Source of the DNA: CAYULW01 sp964445815
GTDB taxonomy: Bacteria; Bacteroidota; Bacteroidia; Flavobacteriales_E; Vicingaceae
Assembly: GCA_964445815.1 (NCBI GenBank)
Contig: CAYULW010000001.1
Span: 62,001 to 126,000 of the forward strand
Direction of reading: 5' to 3'
DNA: 64,000 nt
Part shown: positions 1-8,652 of the stretch, piece after piece
How the letters are laid out: each line of letters begins with the position of its first letter
Numbering within the stretch: the stretch's first letter is position 1
The notes under the pieces: model-generated
Database searches by the model: none
What the model saw: only the letters and a program-made list of their open reading frames with translations
What the model was told of the DNA's origin: nothing
Program-made: the position numbers and the translations under genes

Positions 1-1
1 A

Positions 2-598
2 TTTGTATCCATTATGGGAGAATCTGGGTGTGGAAAGTCAACACTGCTGAATGTTATTGGCTTATTAGATACAGCCGGTAAAGGGAGCTATGTTTTTGAT
101 GGCACAGATGTGAGTCGATTTAATGAACAGAAAAGAGCGGACTACAGAAAACAAAACATGGGATTCGTATTTCAAAACTTTAATCTGATCGATGAATTAA
201 GTGTTTTTGAAAATGTAGAATTGCCTTTGGTTTATCTGAAAGTTCCCAAAACTGAAAGAAAAGAAAAAGTCAATACCATTCTTGAGCGTGTAGGGATTGC
301 ACATAGGAAAAAACATTTTCCGCAGCAACTGAGTGGAGGTCAACAACAAAGAGTAGCCATTGCGAGGGCACTGGTAGCTCAACCGAAAATCATTTTGGCC
401 GACGAACCAACCGGTAATCTGGACAGTAAAAATGGAAAAGAGGTGATGGAACTACTCACGCAATTAAATGATTTGGGAACGACAATCATTATGGTAACAC
501 ATTCGCAACACGATGCAAAATATTCCGGAAGAATTATTCAGTTATTGGATGGTAAGGTAGTAAGCGAAAGCAGTAATCAACCAGTCAATCAAATTTAA
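2..598 (+). CDS. MacB-type ABC transporter ATP-binding protein, 5' end cut by window
   Basis: ATPase subunit of an exporter of the MacB/LolD type, which powers efflux or lipoprotein/peptide transport from the inner membrane. The frame is open to the left edge and the residues before the first ATG (FVSI, then MGESGCGKST) continue a normal Walker A region, so the gene starts outside the window and the ATG at 14 is internal. Visible parts are Walker A GESGCGKST, Q-loop in VFQNFNL, signature LSGGQQQR, Walker B IILADEPTGNLD and H-loop VTHS. It ends 11 nt before an FtsX-like permease, the expected partner, so the two are almost certainly one operon. Substrate cannot be told from sequence. Confidence 0.93.
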   Translation, partial: FVSIMGESGCGKSTLLNVIGLLDTAGKGSYVFDGTDVSRFNEQKRADYRKQNMGFVFQNFNLIDELSVFENVELPLVYLKVPKTERKEKVNTILERVGIAHRKKHFPQQLSGGQQQRVAIARALVAQPKIILADEPTGNLDSKNGKEVMELLTQLNDLGTTIIMVTHSQHDAKYSGRIIQLLDGKVVSESSNQPVNQI

Positions 599-609
599 AT
601 CAAAGCATA

Positions 610-3021
610 ATGGTATTTAATTTTTTGAAAATTACAATTCGTAAGCTGCTAAGAAATAAAGTGTACTCGGGCATTAGCATACTGGGACTAGCACTTGGCA
701 TTTCGAGTTGCTTGTTCATTTCCATGTACATCATTGATGAATTGAATTACGACCAGTATCATGAAAAGAAAAACCGGATCGTTCGATTAACCAACCGAGT
801 TCAGTTTAATTCTGAAGATTTTCATGCAGTAACTAATTTACCCACTGGGCCTGCAGTAACCAGAGATTTTCCTGAGGTGGAAAACTATGTTCGTTTTCGG
901 TGGGCGGGCAGTAATGGAGCGGAGTTAAGTTATGATGATCAAGTCATCAATATGCAAAATGTATGGTTTACAGACAGTACTTTGTTTGATGTGTTTACCT
1001 ATAAAGTGATCAATGGAGATGCTGAAAATGCATTAAACGCCCCTTTTTCCATTGTGTTAACAAAAACCTCAAGTACACAGTTCTTTGGTGAAGAAGATCC
1101 TATTGGTAAACAAATGAAGATTAACAATACTGCTTTAACTGTTACTGCTGTCATTGAAGATATTCCTGCAAATTCTGAGGTTCCGATAAATGCATTGATT
1201 TCGATGAACACTTTGCCCAAGCCATTTCATGATGCCCATAATCAAGATTGGTTTAGAATAGGCTTTTATACTTTTCTATTGTTTAAAGACAAACCTGATA
1301 TCGCAGAGTTTGAAGAAAAGATGGTTGAGTTTGAAGAGAAATATATTCAACCTTGGGCGGAGATCAATCAGATAGAGGCAAAAATCACTTATTATGCAAC
1401 ACCATTAAGTGACGTTCACTTTGACAATGGTAAGTCATATGACCTACCAAAAGGAAATAAGAACTACATCTACATTTTTAGCTTGCTTGCGATTTTTATC
1501 TTGCTGATTGCAAGTATCAATTATATCAATTTAAGCTTAGCACAAAGTAATAAAAGAGCAAAAGAAATTGGTGTGCGTAAGACTTTAGGAGCAGGCAGGC
1601 GAGAGCTTGTTTTGAGTTTTCTCGGCGAGTCTGTTTTATTAACCATTGTTGCAGCAATTGTTGGTTTAGCCTTGGTAGAACTATGGTTAGGTACCTTTAA
1701 TACTGTAACAGGAAAAAGTCTGACGACCTTGACTATCTTTTCAGGAGAGAATATGCTGGTCATGCTGGGGATTATTTTAATAGTTGGCTTGCTGGCAAGC
1801 AGTTATCCAGCCATTGTATTGAGTTCGTTTAATCCGGCTGTTGTGCTAAAAGGAGCAATTCCAAAGCAGCCCGGAGTGGGAGGCATCAGAAAGGCTTTGA
1901 TATTTCTGCAATTTCTATTTTCCATTTTTATGATTACAGGCACCATCCTAATCAATGAACAGATGCAATTTATTCGTTCAATGGATTTAGGCTTTGATCG
2001 GGAGAACATTGTCAGTATTGCACTACCTGCCGATACCAATGTCAATAAGCAAGTACCATCTTGGGTGGAATCACTAAGAAATGACAGTCGTGTTCAATCC
2101 GTTTCATTAACAAGAATGCCAACAGGAACTACCGGGCAGTTAATGTTTCGTATAGAAAAAGATAGTGCCTTAGAGCAGCAGGCTTGCCGTTTCTTATTTG
2201 TAGATGAGCATTTCCTTGACGTTCTGGGAATAGAGGTACTTGAAGGAAGGAATTTCGATAAAAATAAAGCTACGGATCAACAACAAGCTTTTCTGATCAA
2301 TGAAATAGCGGCAGAGCAGTTTGGCTGGGGAGATGAAGCTTTGGGTAAGCGAATTCAATGGGGCTTGCAAGCCAATAATCAGGCAACTAATGACGGTAAT
2401 GTTGTGGGTATCGTTAACGACTTTCACTTTCAAAGCCTACACATTCCTCTTGAGCCAATTGTGCTTTGTTTTAACCCTAGTGGAAGTAACACCATGAGTT
2501 TGAGGTTTGCTACAGGTGATTATACGGAAACAATGCAAGATCTCGAGTCCAGGTGGAATGAAATAGCACCGAATCACCCATTTACTTTTACCTTTTTAGA
2601 CAATGCTTTAGATAATAATTACAGGCAAGAACAAGCGCTCAGTCAACTGTTTAACTACTTTGCGATTATTGCCATACTTATTGCTTCACTTGGTTTGTTT
2701 GCATTGGTGAGTTTTACCATTCAAAGCAGAGTAAAAGAAATAGGAGTGCGCAAGGTTTTGGGAGCTAGCTTAGCCCAGCTTTCCTGGGTCTTAATGAAGG
2801 ACTTTTTCATTTTATTGATTGTTGCTTTTGTGTTAACCATTCCAGTCAACTTTTATTTGAACAATAGGTGGCTAGAAAGCTTTGCTTACGACGCTCCTCT
2901 TAATGTGTTAAACTATGTAATGGCCCTTTTGCTTTCAGTCTTATTAGCGCTTATGACCGTTACTTATCATATTTTTAAAATAAGTAAGGCTGATCCTGTA
3001 GAAGCATTAAGATACGAATGA
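610..3021 (+). CDS. FtsX/MacB-family ABC transporter permease, 803 aa
   Basis: Permease partner of the preceding ATPase. It has the long two-unit layout common in Bacteroidota: an N-terminal membrane segment (about residues 18-42), a periplasmic MacB_PCD region (about 50-280), an FtsX domain with three membrane segments (about 285-425), a second periplasmic region (about 450-660), and a last FtsX domain (about 675-800). The conserved phrase KEIGVRK.LGA appears twice (about residues 319 and 713), once at the start of each FtsX domain, which shows the internal duplication. Expected to act in the inner membrane. The end is 8 nt from a convergent gene. Export substrate is unknown. Confidence 0.93.
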   Translation: MVFNFLKITIRKLLRNKVYSGISILGLALGISSCLFISMYIIDELNYDQYHEKKNRIVRLTNRVQFNSEDFHAVTNLPTGPAVTRDFPEVENYVRFRWAGSNGAELSYDDQVINMQNVWFTDSTLFDVFTYKVINGDAENALNAPFSIVLTKTSSTQFFGEEDPIGKQMKINNTALTVTAVIEDIPANSEVPINALISMNTLPKPFHDAHNQDWFRIGFYTFLLFKDKPDIAEFEEKMVEFEEKYIQPWAEINQIEAKITYYATPLSDVHFDNGKSYDLPKGNKNYIYIFSLLAIFILLIASINYINLSLAQSNKRAKEIGVRKTLGAGRRELVLSFLGESVLLTIVAAIVGLALVELWLGTFNTVTGKSLTTLTIFSGENMLVMLGIILIVGLLASSYPAIVLSSFNPAVVLKGAIPKQPGVGGIRKALIFLQFLFSIFMITGTILINEQMQFIRSMDLGFDRENIVSIALPADTNVNKQVPSWVESLRNDSRVQSVSLTRMPTGTTGQLMFRIEKDSALEQQACRFLFVDEHFLDVLGIEVLEGRNFDKNKATDQQQAFLINEIAAEQFGWGDEALGKRIQWGLQANNQATNDGNVVGIVNDFHFQSLHIPLEPIVLCFNPSGSNTMSLRFATGDYTETMQDLESRWNEIAPNHPFTFTFLDNALDNNYRQEQALSQLFNYFAIIAILIASLGLFALVSFTIQSRVKEIGVRKVLGASLAQLSWVLMKDFFILLIVAFVLTIPVNFYLNNRWLESFAYDAPLNVLNYVMALLLSVLLALMTVTYHIFKISKADPVEALRYE

Positions 3022-3029
3022 TTAAGCCT

Positions 3030-3698
3030 TCATGCATTTACTTTTTTTGGTCGAATACCCATTTTAGATGACCATTTTCTTGATGCGGAAACAATCATTG
3101 GGGTGCCGATTACTGTGGGTAACAACCAGATGATCCATTGAGGTTCCAGATCAATATTAACGACTAAAAAAGCGGTCGAGGTGGCGATGTAGGAGCCTCC
3201 CATACGACCAATATGCTTAATTAAATACGACCCTTTTACAAACTTTTTAAGCCTCATTAATTGTACATCTTCTAAACACATCCAGCTTAAAAAAAAGCCG
3301 AAAACTAAAAGCATGGGTACAGCTCCGGCAAACCCAATTTTTACAAGGTTAATAATACCAAGATATAGCATGAATAAACCAATGGAAAGGCATAAAATGC
3401 ATACTGACCAATCTAATAGCTCAGCTTTAACCTCTTTCTTGTTTCCTAATATACGCCTTCCGGTAAAGACCATGTAAAAGCTGAATACTGCAATTGTTAG
3501 AATGAAAATATTACTGCGGTATGTACCTAAAATAACTCCGGTCAGTACAACTACCATCATTGACCAATAGTAAATGAGTCCTCCTTTTAAGTGGAGCTTC
3601 TGCCCTTTCTTTGAGAAGATAGCGACCAAGCCAGTAATTAGTGCAATACTGCCGCTGAAGGCATGAATAAATAAGCTGATTTTCATTAATGTTTCCAT
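3030..3698 (-). CDS. DUF2306-like multi-pass membrane protein, 222 aa
   Basis: Small integral membrane protein with about seven hydrophobic segments, starting with a helix that carries HAFSGSIALITGLVAI and followed by the basic KKGQKLHLKGG loop. The pattern (helix, basic loop with His, then HIGRMGGSYIA and a late WLLPT segment) fits the DUF2306-type families as I remember them; no biochemical role is known to me. The start is ambiguous. An ATG at 3716 would overlap the upstream gene's stop, one at 3698 (METLMKIS) would not, and one at 3686 (MKISLF) gives a start most like relatives. I chose 3698. It follows the barrel protein gene on the same strand by a few bases, so the two may be cotranscribed. 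Confidence 0.6.
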   Translation of the reverse strand: METLMKISLFIHAFSGSIALITGLVAIFSKKGQKLHLKGGLIYYWSMMVVVLTGVILGTYRSNIFILTIAVFSFYMVFTGRRILGNKKEVKAELLDWSVCILCLSIGLFMLYLGIINLVKIGFAGAVPMLLVFGFFLSWMCLEDVQLMRLKKFVKGSYLIKHIGRMGGSYIATSTAFLVVNIDLEPQWIIWLLPTVIGTPMIVSASRKWSSKMGIRPKKVNA

Positions 3699-3700
3699 GA

Positions 3701-4939
3701 TTAGGTGTTTTTCCAAATTTTATAACGTTCTGGGTAAAAGACAATCTGAATGAAGTTGAACTCAATTTGTTTACTTGTAAACTTGAGTCCCGATGAGCGA
3801 TAATCGAATTGAGGGGTGTACCTTAAGTTGGTTCTTAGGATCAAATAATCCATAGGAGTTTGCCGAATGTCCCACCCAAATACAATTCCGTATCCAAGCT
3901 TTGTTGCTTCTAATTCATTAACCGTTTGCCCAAAATCTATTTCTTTTAATTTATAAAGGTCTGCTGAAACATATGGACCAATAAATGGGGCAAACCCATG
4001 ATAATCGCCAATGAACTTAAAAGCTTCTAAAGCAAGAGAGTTTCTTCTTAGTCGATAAGTATAATCAAAGGCTGACTCCTCTTGCTTAAGAGGTCTGAAA
4101 GATGCTCTTAAAGCAGCATCTATCTTACTAAAATAATAACCTGCTCCAATGTCGACACTAATATTGCCTTCTATTTCATCGTTAAAAAAGGCCTGATTTG
4201 AGGCTAAATCGGTCTTACCAAGAGGAATTAAAGCACTTAAGCCAACACCAAATGAAAAAGCATCATAAGCATTCGATTGGTCTGCCTTTTCATAAATTTT
4301 TTTCATGTATTGTTTAGACCCTTCTGTACTGTATCCCGCAGTAGCATCAAAAACAAATTTATAACTCACTGAAAAAGATAAGGGACTAAGTGCTGTGTTT
4401 TGAAAGTCGGTTCTGGTATACGCGTTATAAAATTCACTTTTTGGGAAATAACGCACCTCCAATCCAATGATTCTATTTTTGTAAAAATAGTTTAGTCCTC
4501 CTTCATAATACCATTGCCAATTGGTATATTTTGGACCATTGTTAAGCTTTAACTCCTTAGCATTCATTCCGATACCGATGAATGGTCGAACCGTTTGACG
4601 TTTTAATGAAAAAGGTAAATATCTGAATCCGGTAAGTACGTTGTTACTTAAGTCAATGTTTTTACTGCCTGACAAGTTAAACGAACCTAGAGGTAAAGAG
4701 ATATAGAAGTCAGCTCGCCGCCAAAAGTGTGTTCCACCAATTAATAGTCGAGGTGTTATTTGAGAAGGTAATGCTTGATTGCTTATGCTTCCATTCTGCT
4801 CATAAAGAAAGGAGTTATTTTCATGACTGTATTCTGCTTCTAATCCAAAATAGGTTTCGGCGAAACGATAACGGTTCTTCTGTCCGAAAACGGAAAAACA
4901 AAAAAACAATAACAAAATGATCAACCCTTCTTTTTTCAT
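3701..4939 (-). CDS. Putative outer-membrane beta-barrel protein, 412 aa
   Basis: I do not recognise a named family. The protein opens with a clear signal peptide (MKKEGLIILLLFFCFSVFGQ, cleavage expected around residue 19). The rest is rich in alternating aromatic and polar residues, with repeated strand-like stretches ending in aromatic residues (for example FSVSYKF, VDIGAGYYF, FNFIQIVFYPERY), and no later membrane helix. This is what a transmembrane beta-barrel looks like. It appears to contain two halves of similar design separated near residue 210 (SKQYMKK). The upstream gap holds a pair of 17-nt direct repeats that could be regulatory. Role unknown. Confidence 0.6.
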   Translation of the reverse strand: MKKEGLIILLLFFCFSVFGQKNRYRFAETYFGLEAEYSHENNSFLYEQNGSISNQALPSQITPRLLIGGTHFWRRADFYISLPLGSFNLSGSKNIDLSNNVLTGFRYLPFSLKRQTVRPFIGIGMNAKELKLNNGPKYTNWQWYYEGGLNYFYKNRIIGLEVRYFPKSEFYNAYTRTDFQNTALSPLSFSVSYKFVFDATAGYSTEGSKQYMKKIYEKADQSNAYDAFSFGVGLSALIPLGKTDLASNQAFFNDEIEGNISVDIGAGYYFSKIDAALRASFRPLKQEESAFDYTYRLRRNSLALEAFKFIGDYHGFAPFIGPYVSADLYKLKEIDFGQTVNELEATKLGYGIVFGWDIRQTPMDYLILRTNLRYTPQFDYRSSGLKFTSKQIEFNFIQIVFYPERYKIWKNT

Positions 4940-5012
4940 GACATCTTAATTTTTAGAACAAAAGAATTGAACATCGTTTAATTCCAAAAAATAGAGTGTT
5001 GATCTACAATAT

Positions 5013-5069
5013 TTTGTGATGAATAACAAGAATTTGTTATTCGTCAAGCAGATTTGTGATGAATGACAA
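5013..5069. repeat. Pair of 17-nt direct repeats, 40 nt apart, upstream of the barrel gene
   Basis: TTTGTGATGAATAACAA at 5013-5029 and TTTGTGATGAATGACAA at 5053-5069 differ at one base and start exactly 40 nt apart, about four helical turns. Between them GAATAACAA (5021-5029) pairs with TTGTTATTC (5034-5042) as a 9-bp hairpin. The repeats lie 74-130 nt upstream of the start at 4939 and just downstream of the stop at 5072. A regulator site is the simplest reading but is inference. Confidence 0.5.
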
Positions 5070-5071
5070 TG

Positions 5072-6484
5072 CTATTCTCTAATGTAGAGGTCGATTTCGT
5101 TTAAGTCATTGCGCCAAATACGATACCCTTCCGGGAGGTATTCTTGATTTCCCTTTTGTTTAATCATGTATTGGTATTGATCCGGGTTTTCGGCATCCAG
5201 ACTTACGAATCCATAACGATGAAAATAGGCATACAAAGACCATTCTCGGTAAATCTCAAAAGAGATAAAAAGTGCTTTTGATGGCTCTATCTCTGACACT
5301 ATGGTTTTAATGTCCTGAATTCTTTTTTTATTTCTCCCTACTGTTTGGCTAAAGTAAATATTAGCTGCAATTGAGCAAATAAAGAGCAATAGGCTAAAAA
5401 CTTTGAACACTTTAAAACTGCTACTTTGAAATTGGATCTTGTTTATTAATTGATAAAGTACAGGAGTGCCTATGCTGCCAAGAACGAGAGCAAAAAGTGG
5501 AAAAACAGGATTAATGTAAAAGGTGCTTTGCTTTAAGCTAATCATAATGGGCAATATGCCACTTAAAACTACAGCCAATAGCGTCCAATGGAGACTTTTA
5601 TCGATGTGTTTAAAAATAGTTAGTCGAAATTTTAAGTGATTGATAGTCAACAAAAAAGTTAATATAGATAGTGGAAGTATGGCTTCTTGGAAAAAAGAAG
5701 TCAGAATTTCTCCCCGATGCTCAACAGTAACTACATTTTGAAGACTATTGTAAACTTGAATATGAAAGTATTGCTGGATACTTTCTATACCCTTAGGGTA
5801 AAATAACCAAAGTCCCAAAAAAGGCCAAGTGACAGAAAGTAAATGGCTAATACCCACTTTTAAGAGCTGAATTAGCTTAAAATTTTTACGAAATAAGAAA
5901 TAGAAAAAGAAGAAAGACAGTGGAAAGAAAGCAACAAAACCTTTGGTGAGAAAACCTAGAAAAATAAAAAACCCAGAAACTATTATATTGAGATAGTTAT
6001 GACTTTTCAGGAAACGAATTCCAAACAAAATAGACAAACAAGTAAAAATCATTAATGTGTTTTCCAATAGGTTATTTGACACAGACCAGATAACTTTAGG
6101 TATAAACAACCAAATCAACAATGGAAACCAGAATAGAGAAGAGTACTTTCGAATTGTAATGGATTTCCATAGAAGAAACATGACCCAGGCTGTAAAGACA
6201 TAAGTTAAAAAGGAATATAACCTTTCTATCCAAATGTGATCCCCAAGGAGGTAAAAAAGAGTTCCCTCAAGAAAGAAAGCTAAAGGAGGATGGTCAAAGA
6301 AAGGATTTCCAACATGTTCGGTAAAATAAGGCTCCCAGAACGAACCCAAACCGACTGCCCAGTTTCGGGCAATGGTAGCATAATACACACCATCCATAAA
6401 CATGCCGTCAGAAAACAACTGTGGAGAGACGACAATCAAAAACAAACCGCAAACAAAAAGCAGAAAATAATAGGGTGTTTTCAT
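5072..6484 (-). CDS. GT39/ArnT-like dolichyl-phosphate-mannose-type glycosyltransferase, 470 aa
   Basis: Integral membrane glycosyltransferase of the GT-C fold. The N-terminus has a membrane segment, then the acidic loop with DGVYYATIARN (about residues 30-40), the usual position of the catalytic Asp in this family. TEHVGNPFFDHPPLAF follows, matching the F.DHPPL motif of ArnT/PMT-like enzymes. About ten more hydrophobic segments follow and a short soluble tail. The family moves a sugar from a polyprenyl-phosphate donor onto lipid or protein on the outer face of the inner membrane. Acceptor and sugar are unknown. Its start overlaps the stop of the LytTR gene by 4 nt (ATGA type), so the two are translationally coupled. 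Confidence 0.8.
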   Translation of the reverse strand: MKTPYYFLLFVCGLFLIVVSPQLFSDGMFMDGVYYATIARNWAVGLGSFWEPYFTEHVGNPFFDHPPLAFFLEGTLFYLLGDHIWIERLYSFLTYVFTAWVMFLLWKSITIRKYSSLFWFPLLIWLFIPKVIWSVSNNLLENTLMIFTCLSILFGIRFLKSHNYLNIIVSGFFIFLGFLTKGFVAFFPLSFFFFYFLFRKNFKLIQLLKVGISHLLSVTWPFLGLWLFYPKGIESIQQYFHIQVYNSLQNVVTVEHRGEILTSFFQEAILPLSILTFLLTINHLKFRLTIFKHIDKSLHWTLLAVVLSGILPIMISLKQSTFYINPVFPLFALVLGSIGTPVLYQLINKIQFQSSSFKVFKVFSLLLFICSIAANIYFSQTVGRNKKRIQDIKTIVSEIEPSKALFISFEIYREWSLYAYFHRYGFVSLDAENPDQYQYMIKQKGNQEYLPEGYRIWRNDLNEIDLYIRE

Positions 6485-7344
6485 TGCTCTAGCTCTGCTT
6501 TAATTTGTTTAACATAGCTTCTTGATACCGGTATTTCAAGGTCATTTAGACCTTTAAAGTTTAGCGTTAAACCTTGAGCATTTCCTTTAAATTGTAGAAT
6601 CAATTGTAGGTTAACAAGATAGCTCCTATGGCATTTTTGAATGAAGTGATAATCTTTTAAGTACACTTCAATGTCTTTTAAGGTATTGCGAATAATGGAT
6701 TTGTTGTAAATACCTTCTCCATCTTTTTGATACACTTCAACATAGTTTTCGGTTGCCTTAATAAATAATAAGCTGTTGATGGCTATTGATAACTCTTCTG
6801 ATTTATTCTTTGAAGGAAGCAAAACATTAAGTTCGGTATTGGCTTTCTGAGGTTGAATGCTACGATTGAGTTCGGTAGCCTTTTCTAAAGCTGCCTTTAA
6901 TTTTCTGTTGTAAACAATAAAGGTGCTTATTGAAACCGGAAATGCCCCAACCATTAGTGTTAAAGCTTGAAAGTGTAGAAAAGCAGAGAGATTAAGACTG
7001 AAGAAACTTAATAGGTGAGAGTAAAAGAGATTGCCTAAGCCGATGAAAAAAAACATCCATGTCATGTATAGAATGTTTTTACCTACTGTCCAGGTCTTTG
7101 CACTAAACCAAACGGGCGTGAAAAAGTAAAAAACAAGGTTACTTGATAATAAACAAAAAGAAGTTACCAAGCCATAACCGGCAAGTTGCCATAGTTTGTT
7201 GGGAGAATTGTATTGGTTTAAGCCAAAGGGTTGAAAAACATAAAGGAAAAGAAAAACAAATCCCCCATAAAAGAGAGCACTTCGTAACATTATCGGAATG
7301 GAATTGTGAAAAGGGAACGGGGCTTTAAGAACCGATAATTTCAT
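6481..7344 (-). CDS. Membrane-anchored LytTR-family transcriptional regulator, 287 aa
   Basis: The N-terminal half has four hydrophobic segments (about residues 18-150). A linker and a C-terminal LytTR DNA-binding domain follow (about 185-285), recognised by FIKATENYVEVY and by FIQKCHRSYLVNL, the usual LytTR core. No receiver domain is present, so input would come through the membrane domain rather than phosphorylation. This layout is common in Bacteroidota. It is the first gene of a two-gene unit with the overlapping glycosyltransferase, which is a possible target or effector. The direct repeats at 5013-5069 are candidate binding sites, but their 40-nt spacing is not the usual one for LytTR proteins. 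Confidence 0.85.
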   Translation of the reverse strand: MKLSVLKAPFPFHNSIPIMLRSALFYGGFVFLFLYVFQPFGLNQYNSPNKLWQLAGYGLVTSFCLLSSNLVFYFFTPVWFSAKTWTVGKNILYMTWMFFFIGLGNLFYSHLLSFFSLNLSAFLHFQALTLMVGAFPVSISTFIVYNRKLKAALEKATELNRSIQPQKANTELNVLLPSKNKSEELSIAINSLLFIKATENYVEVYQKDGEGIYNKSIIRNTLKDIEVYLKDYHFIQKCHRSYLVNLQLILQFKGNAQGLTLNFKGLNDLEIPVSRSYVKQIKAELEQ

Positions 7345-7398
7345 GAAACGAAGTTAAACTTTCGTAGCATTAAATCGATTTGGCGATAAACAAATCAA

Positions 7399-8193
7399 TC
7401 AATTGTTGTCTTTCTTCAAGTTTTCAACCTCACTTTTGAGATTAAGCATCATTTTGGAAAGTTCATCCACAGAAAGTTGAGAGGCGTTTTGCTCAGGCAA
7501 GTCAAAACTTAAATAAGCTTTTGCTTGCCATACTTCTAACAGTTCTTCCCCATTAATGGTATAGGGCTCATATTCAGCATTATCTGATCGAAGTTCTAGT
7601 TTGTTTTGTTCATCCAATAGATTAACCACTCGCTTATACACCACGCCCTCATTTTTTGAAACGATAATGTAGCAATGTTGATCTTTGATCCAGAACCAAT
7701 TGCTTACATATTCGGCAACTACATAACTCCCTGACTGAATGGGCAACATGCTGTCTCCCTCAATTTGGAAAGCTCTGTATGTTCCCTGAGAAAAATCTGA
7801 CATAGGTAGCTGAAAGTTGGGCAATTCTTCAATGAATTCCGGATCTGCATACCCATTCAAATAGCCAGCAGCAGCTTTAACAGGAACCAAGCTGATGCGT
7901 TCTTCCTGCTCTTCATTAACAATAATGGGAAGTACTCTTAAGTCATTTCCTTCAAAATTTTTTTTGGAAGTTCTTTGAGCTTTACTTAAGTCACGTTCCA
8001 ATAAATCATCAATTTTTATTTTGAAAAATTGAGAGATATTTTGCAAAGTGGTGAGGCTGGGCTCAGCCCTTCCCTCTTCATAGGAGCCTAATTTCGGCCT
8101 ATTAATTCCAATTTTTTGTGCAAAATCATTTTGCGTTAAACGCTTTAATTTTCTAAGATGCTTTAAATTTATTGAGAAAAAATTTCCTCTCAT
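7399..8193 (-). CDS. XRE-family repressor with LexA-like S24 domain, 264 aa
   Basis: The N-terminal helix-turn-helix covers about residues 7-65 (LKRLTQNDFAQKIGINRPKLGSY is the recognition region). The C-terminal S24 peptidase-like domain covers about 88-230. The self-cleavage parts look intact: an Ala-Gly pair at 109-110 in VKAAAGYLNGY, a Ser at 148 in EGDSML, and a Lys at 187 in VVYKRVV. This allows, but does not prove, LexA/CI-like autoproteolysis. A short coiled-coil tail (about 240-262) follows. It is divergent from an 88-aa gene, and a perfect inverted repeat covers both start codons, implying self-regulation and control of the neighbour. No phage genes are nearby, so it is not obviously a prophage repressor. 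Confidence 0.88.
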   Translation of the reverse strand: MRGNFFSINLKHLRKLKRLTQNDFAQKIGINRPKLGSYEEGRAEPSLTTLQNISQFFKIKIDDLLERDLSKAQRTSKKNFEGNDLRVLPIIVNEEQEERISLVPVKAAAGYLNGYADPEFIEELPNFQLPMSDFSQGTYRAFQIEGDSMLPIQSGSYVVAEYVSNWFWIKDQHCYIIVSKNEGVVYKRVVNLLDEQNKLELRSDNAEYEPYTINGEELLEVWQAKAYLSFDLPEQNASQLSVDELSKMMLNLKSEVENLKKDNN

Positions 8194-8276
8194 TTTGCTA
8201 AATATTTTAGTATTCTAAAAATTATAGTAAATTTACAGTGTAAAAATAAGTATTCCTAAAATATTTAGCAAAATGA
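8190..8276. promoter_or_regulatory. Symmetrical divergent operator/promoter: perfect 21-nt inverted repeat covering both start codons
   Basis: Arm one is 8190-8210 and arm two is 8256-8276; they are exact reverse complements, each containing its gene's ATG plus 17 upstream bases, with the core CTAAATATTTTAG. The 45-nt spacer holds a palindrome GTAAATTTAC (8227-8236), a possible shared -7 element. It also holds a second repeat, AGTATTCTAAAA (8209-8220) against AGTATTCCTAAAA (8249-8261), in direct orientation. The best candidate ligand is the XRE/S24 protein encoded next to it. Binding there would block translation starts or promoter clearance of both genes. Confidence 0.75.
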
Positions 8277-8539
8277 AACAGGTATATCATAAAATCAGAG
8301 GAAGTTACCCGGGCTATATTGGCATAGAGGTTCCTAATGACTATAAAGTACTCTTATTAGATGAAAACAACTTTAACGCTTACAGGCAAAATCTGGATTA
8401 TAATGGTTTAGCCTTAGAAGTAAAGGATGAGTATTGTCATTTTGAAAAACCCATTGATGGCTCATGGCATCTTGTCGTAGAAGGTGAAAGTTGTAACTTC
8501 TCACCTGAAAAAGTACATATTATCTATAAAGCAGCCTAA
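8273..8539 (+). CDS. 88-aa orphan protein, divergent partner of the XRE/S24 repressor
   Basis: No confident family. It is a soluble, beta-rich sequence without signal peptide or membrane segment. It has VLLLDENNFNAYRQ (about residues 27-40), then GSWHLVVEGES (about 62-72). The order (hydrophobic strand, D..NF..Y, then G.WH.V) is faintly like DUF1883 proteins, but I would not assign it. The start codon is fixed by the exact inverted repeat shared with the repressor gene, and the symmetrical operator implies coordinated control with the repressor. If the repressor is cleaved under stress, this would be its most direct target. Confidence 0.8.
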   Translation: MKQVYHKIRGSYPGYIGIEVPNDYKVLLLDENNFNAYRQNLDYNGLALEVKDEYCHFEKPIDGSWHLVVEGESCNFSPEKVHIIYKAA

Positions 8540-8652
8540 GACTTATATAGTTGAAATTAGGGGGCACTTCTTCTTTCAAAAAGAAAGAAAGTTTTAAGTT
8601 AAGCTAAGAGTATCAAAAGACAAAACAAGTCGATTTGATTATTTTAGCAAAG

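Noticed and set aside
7399..8539. XRE/S24 repressor as remnant prophage
   Set aside because: No integrase, capsid, tail, lysis or attachment sequence nearby; genes on both sides are ordinary chromosomal genes.
8571..8589. TTCTTTC/GAAAGAA hairpin as terminator after the 88-aa gene
   Set aside because: Only A/T-rich 7-bp pairing and a poor T-run; too weak to call.
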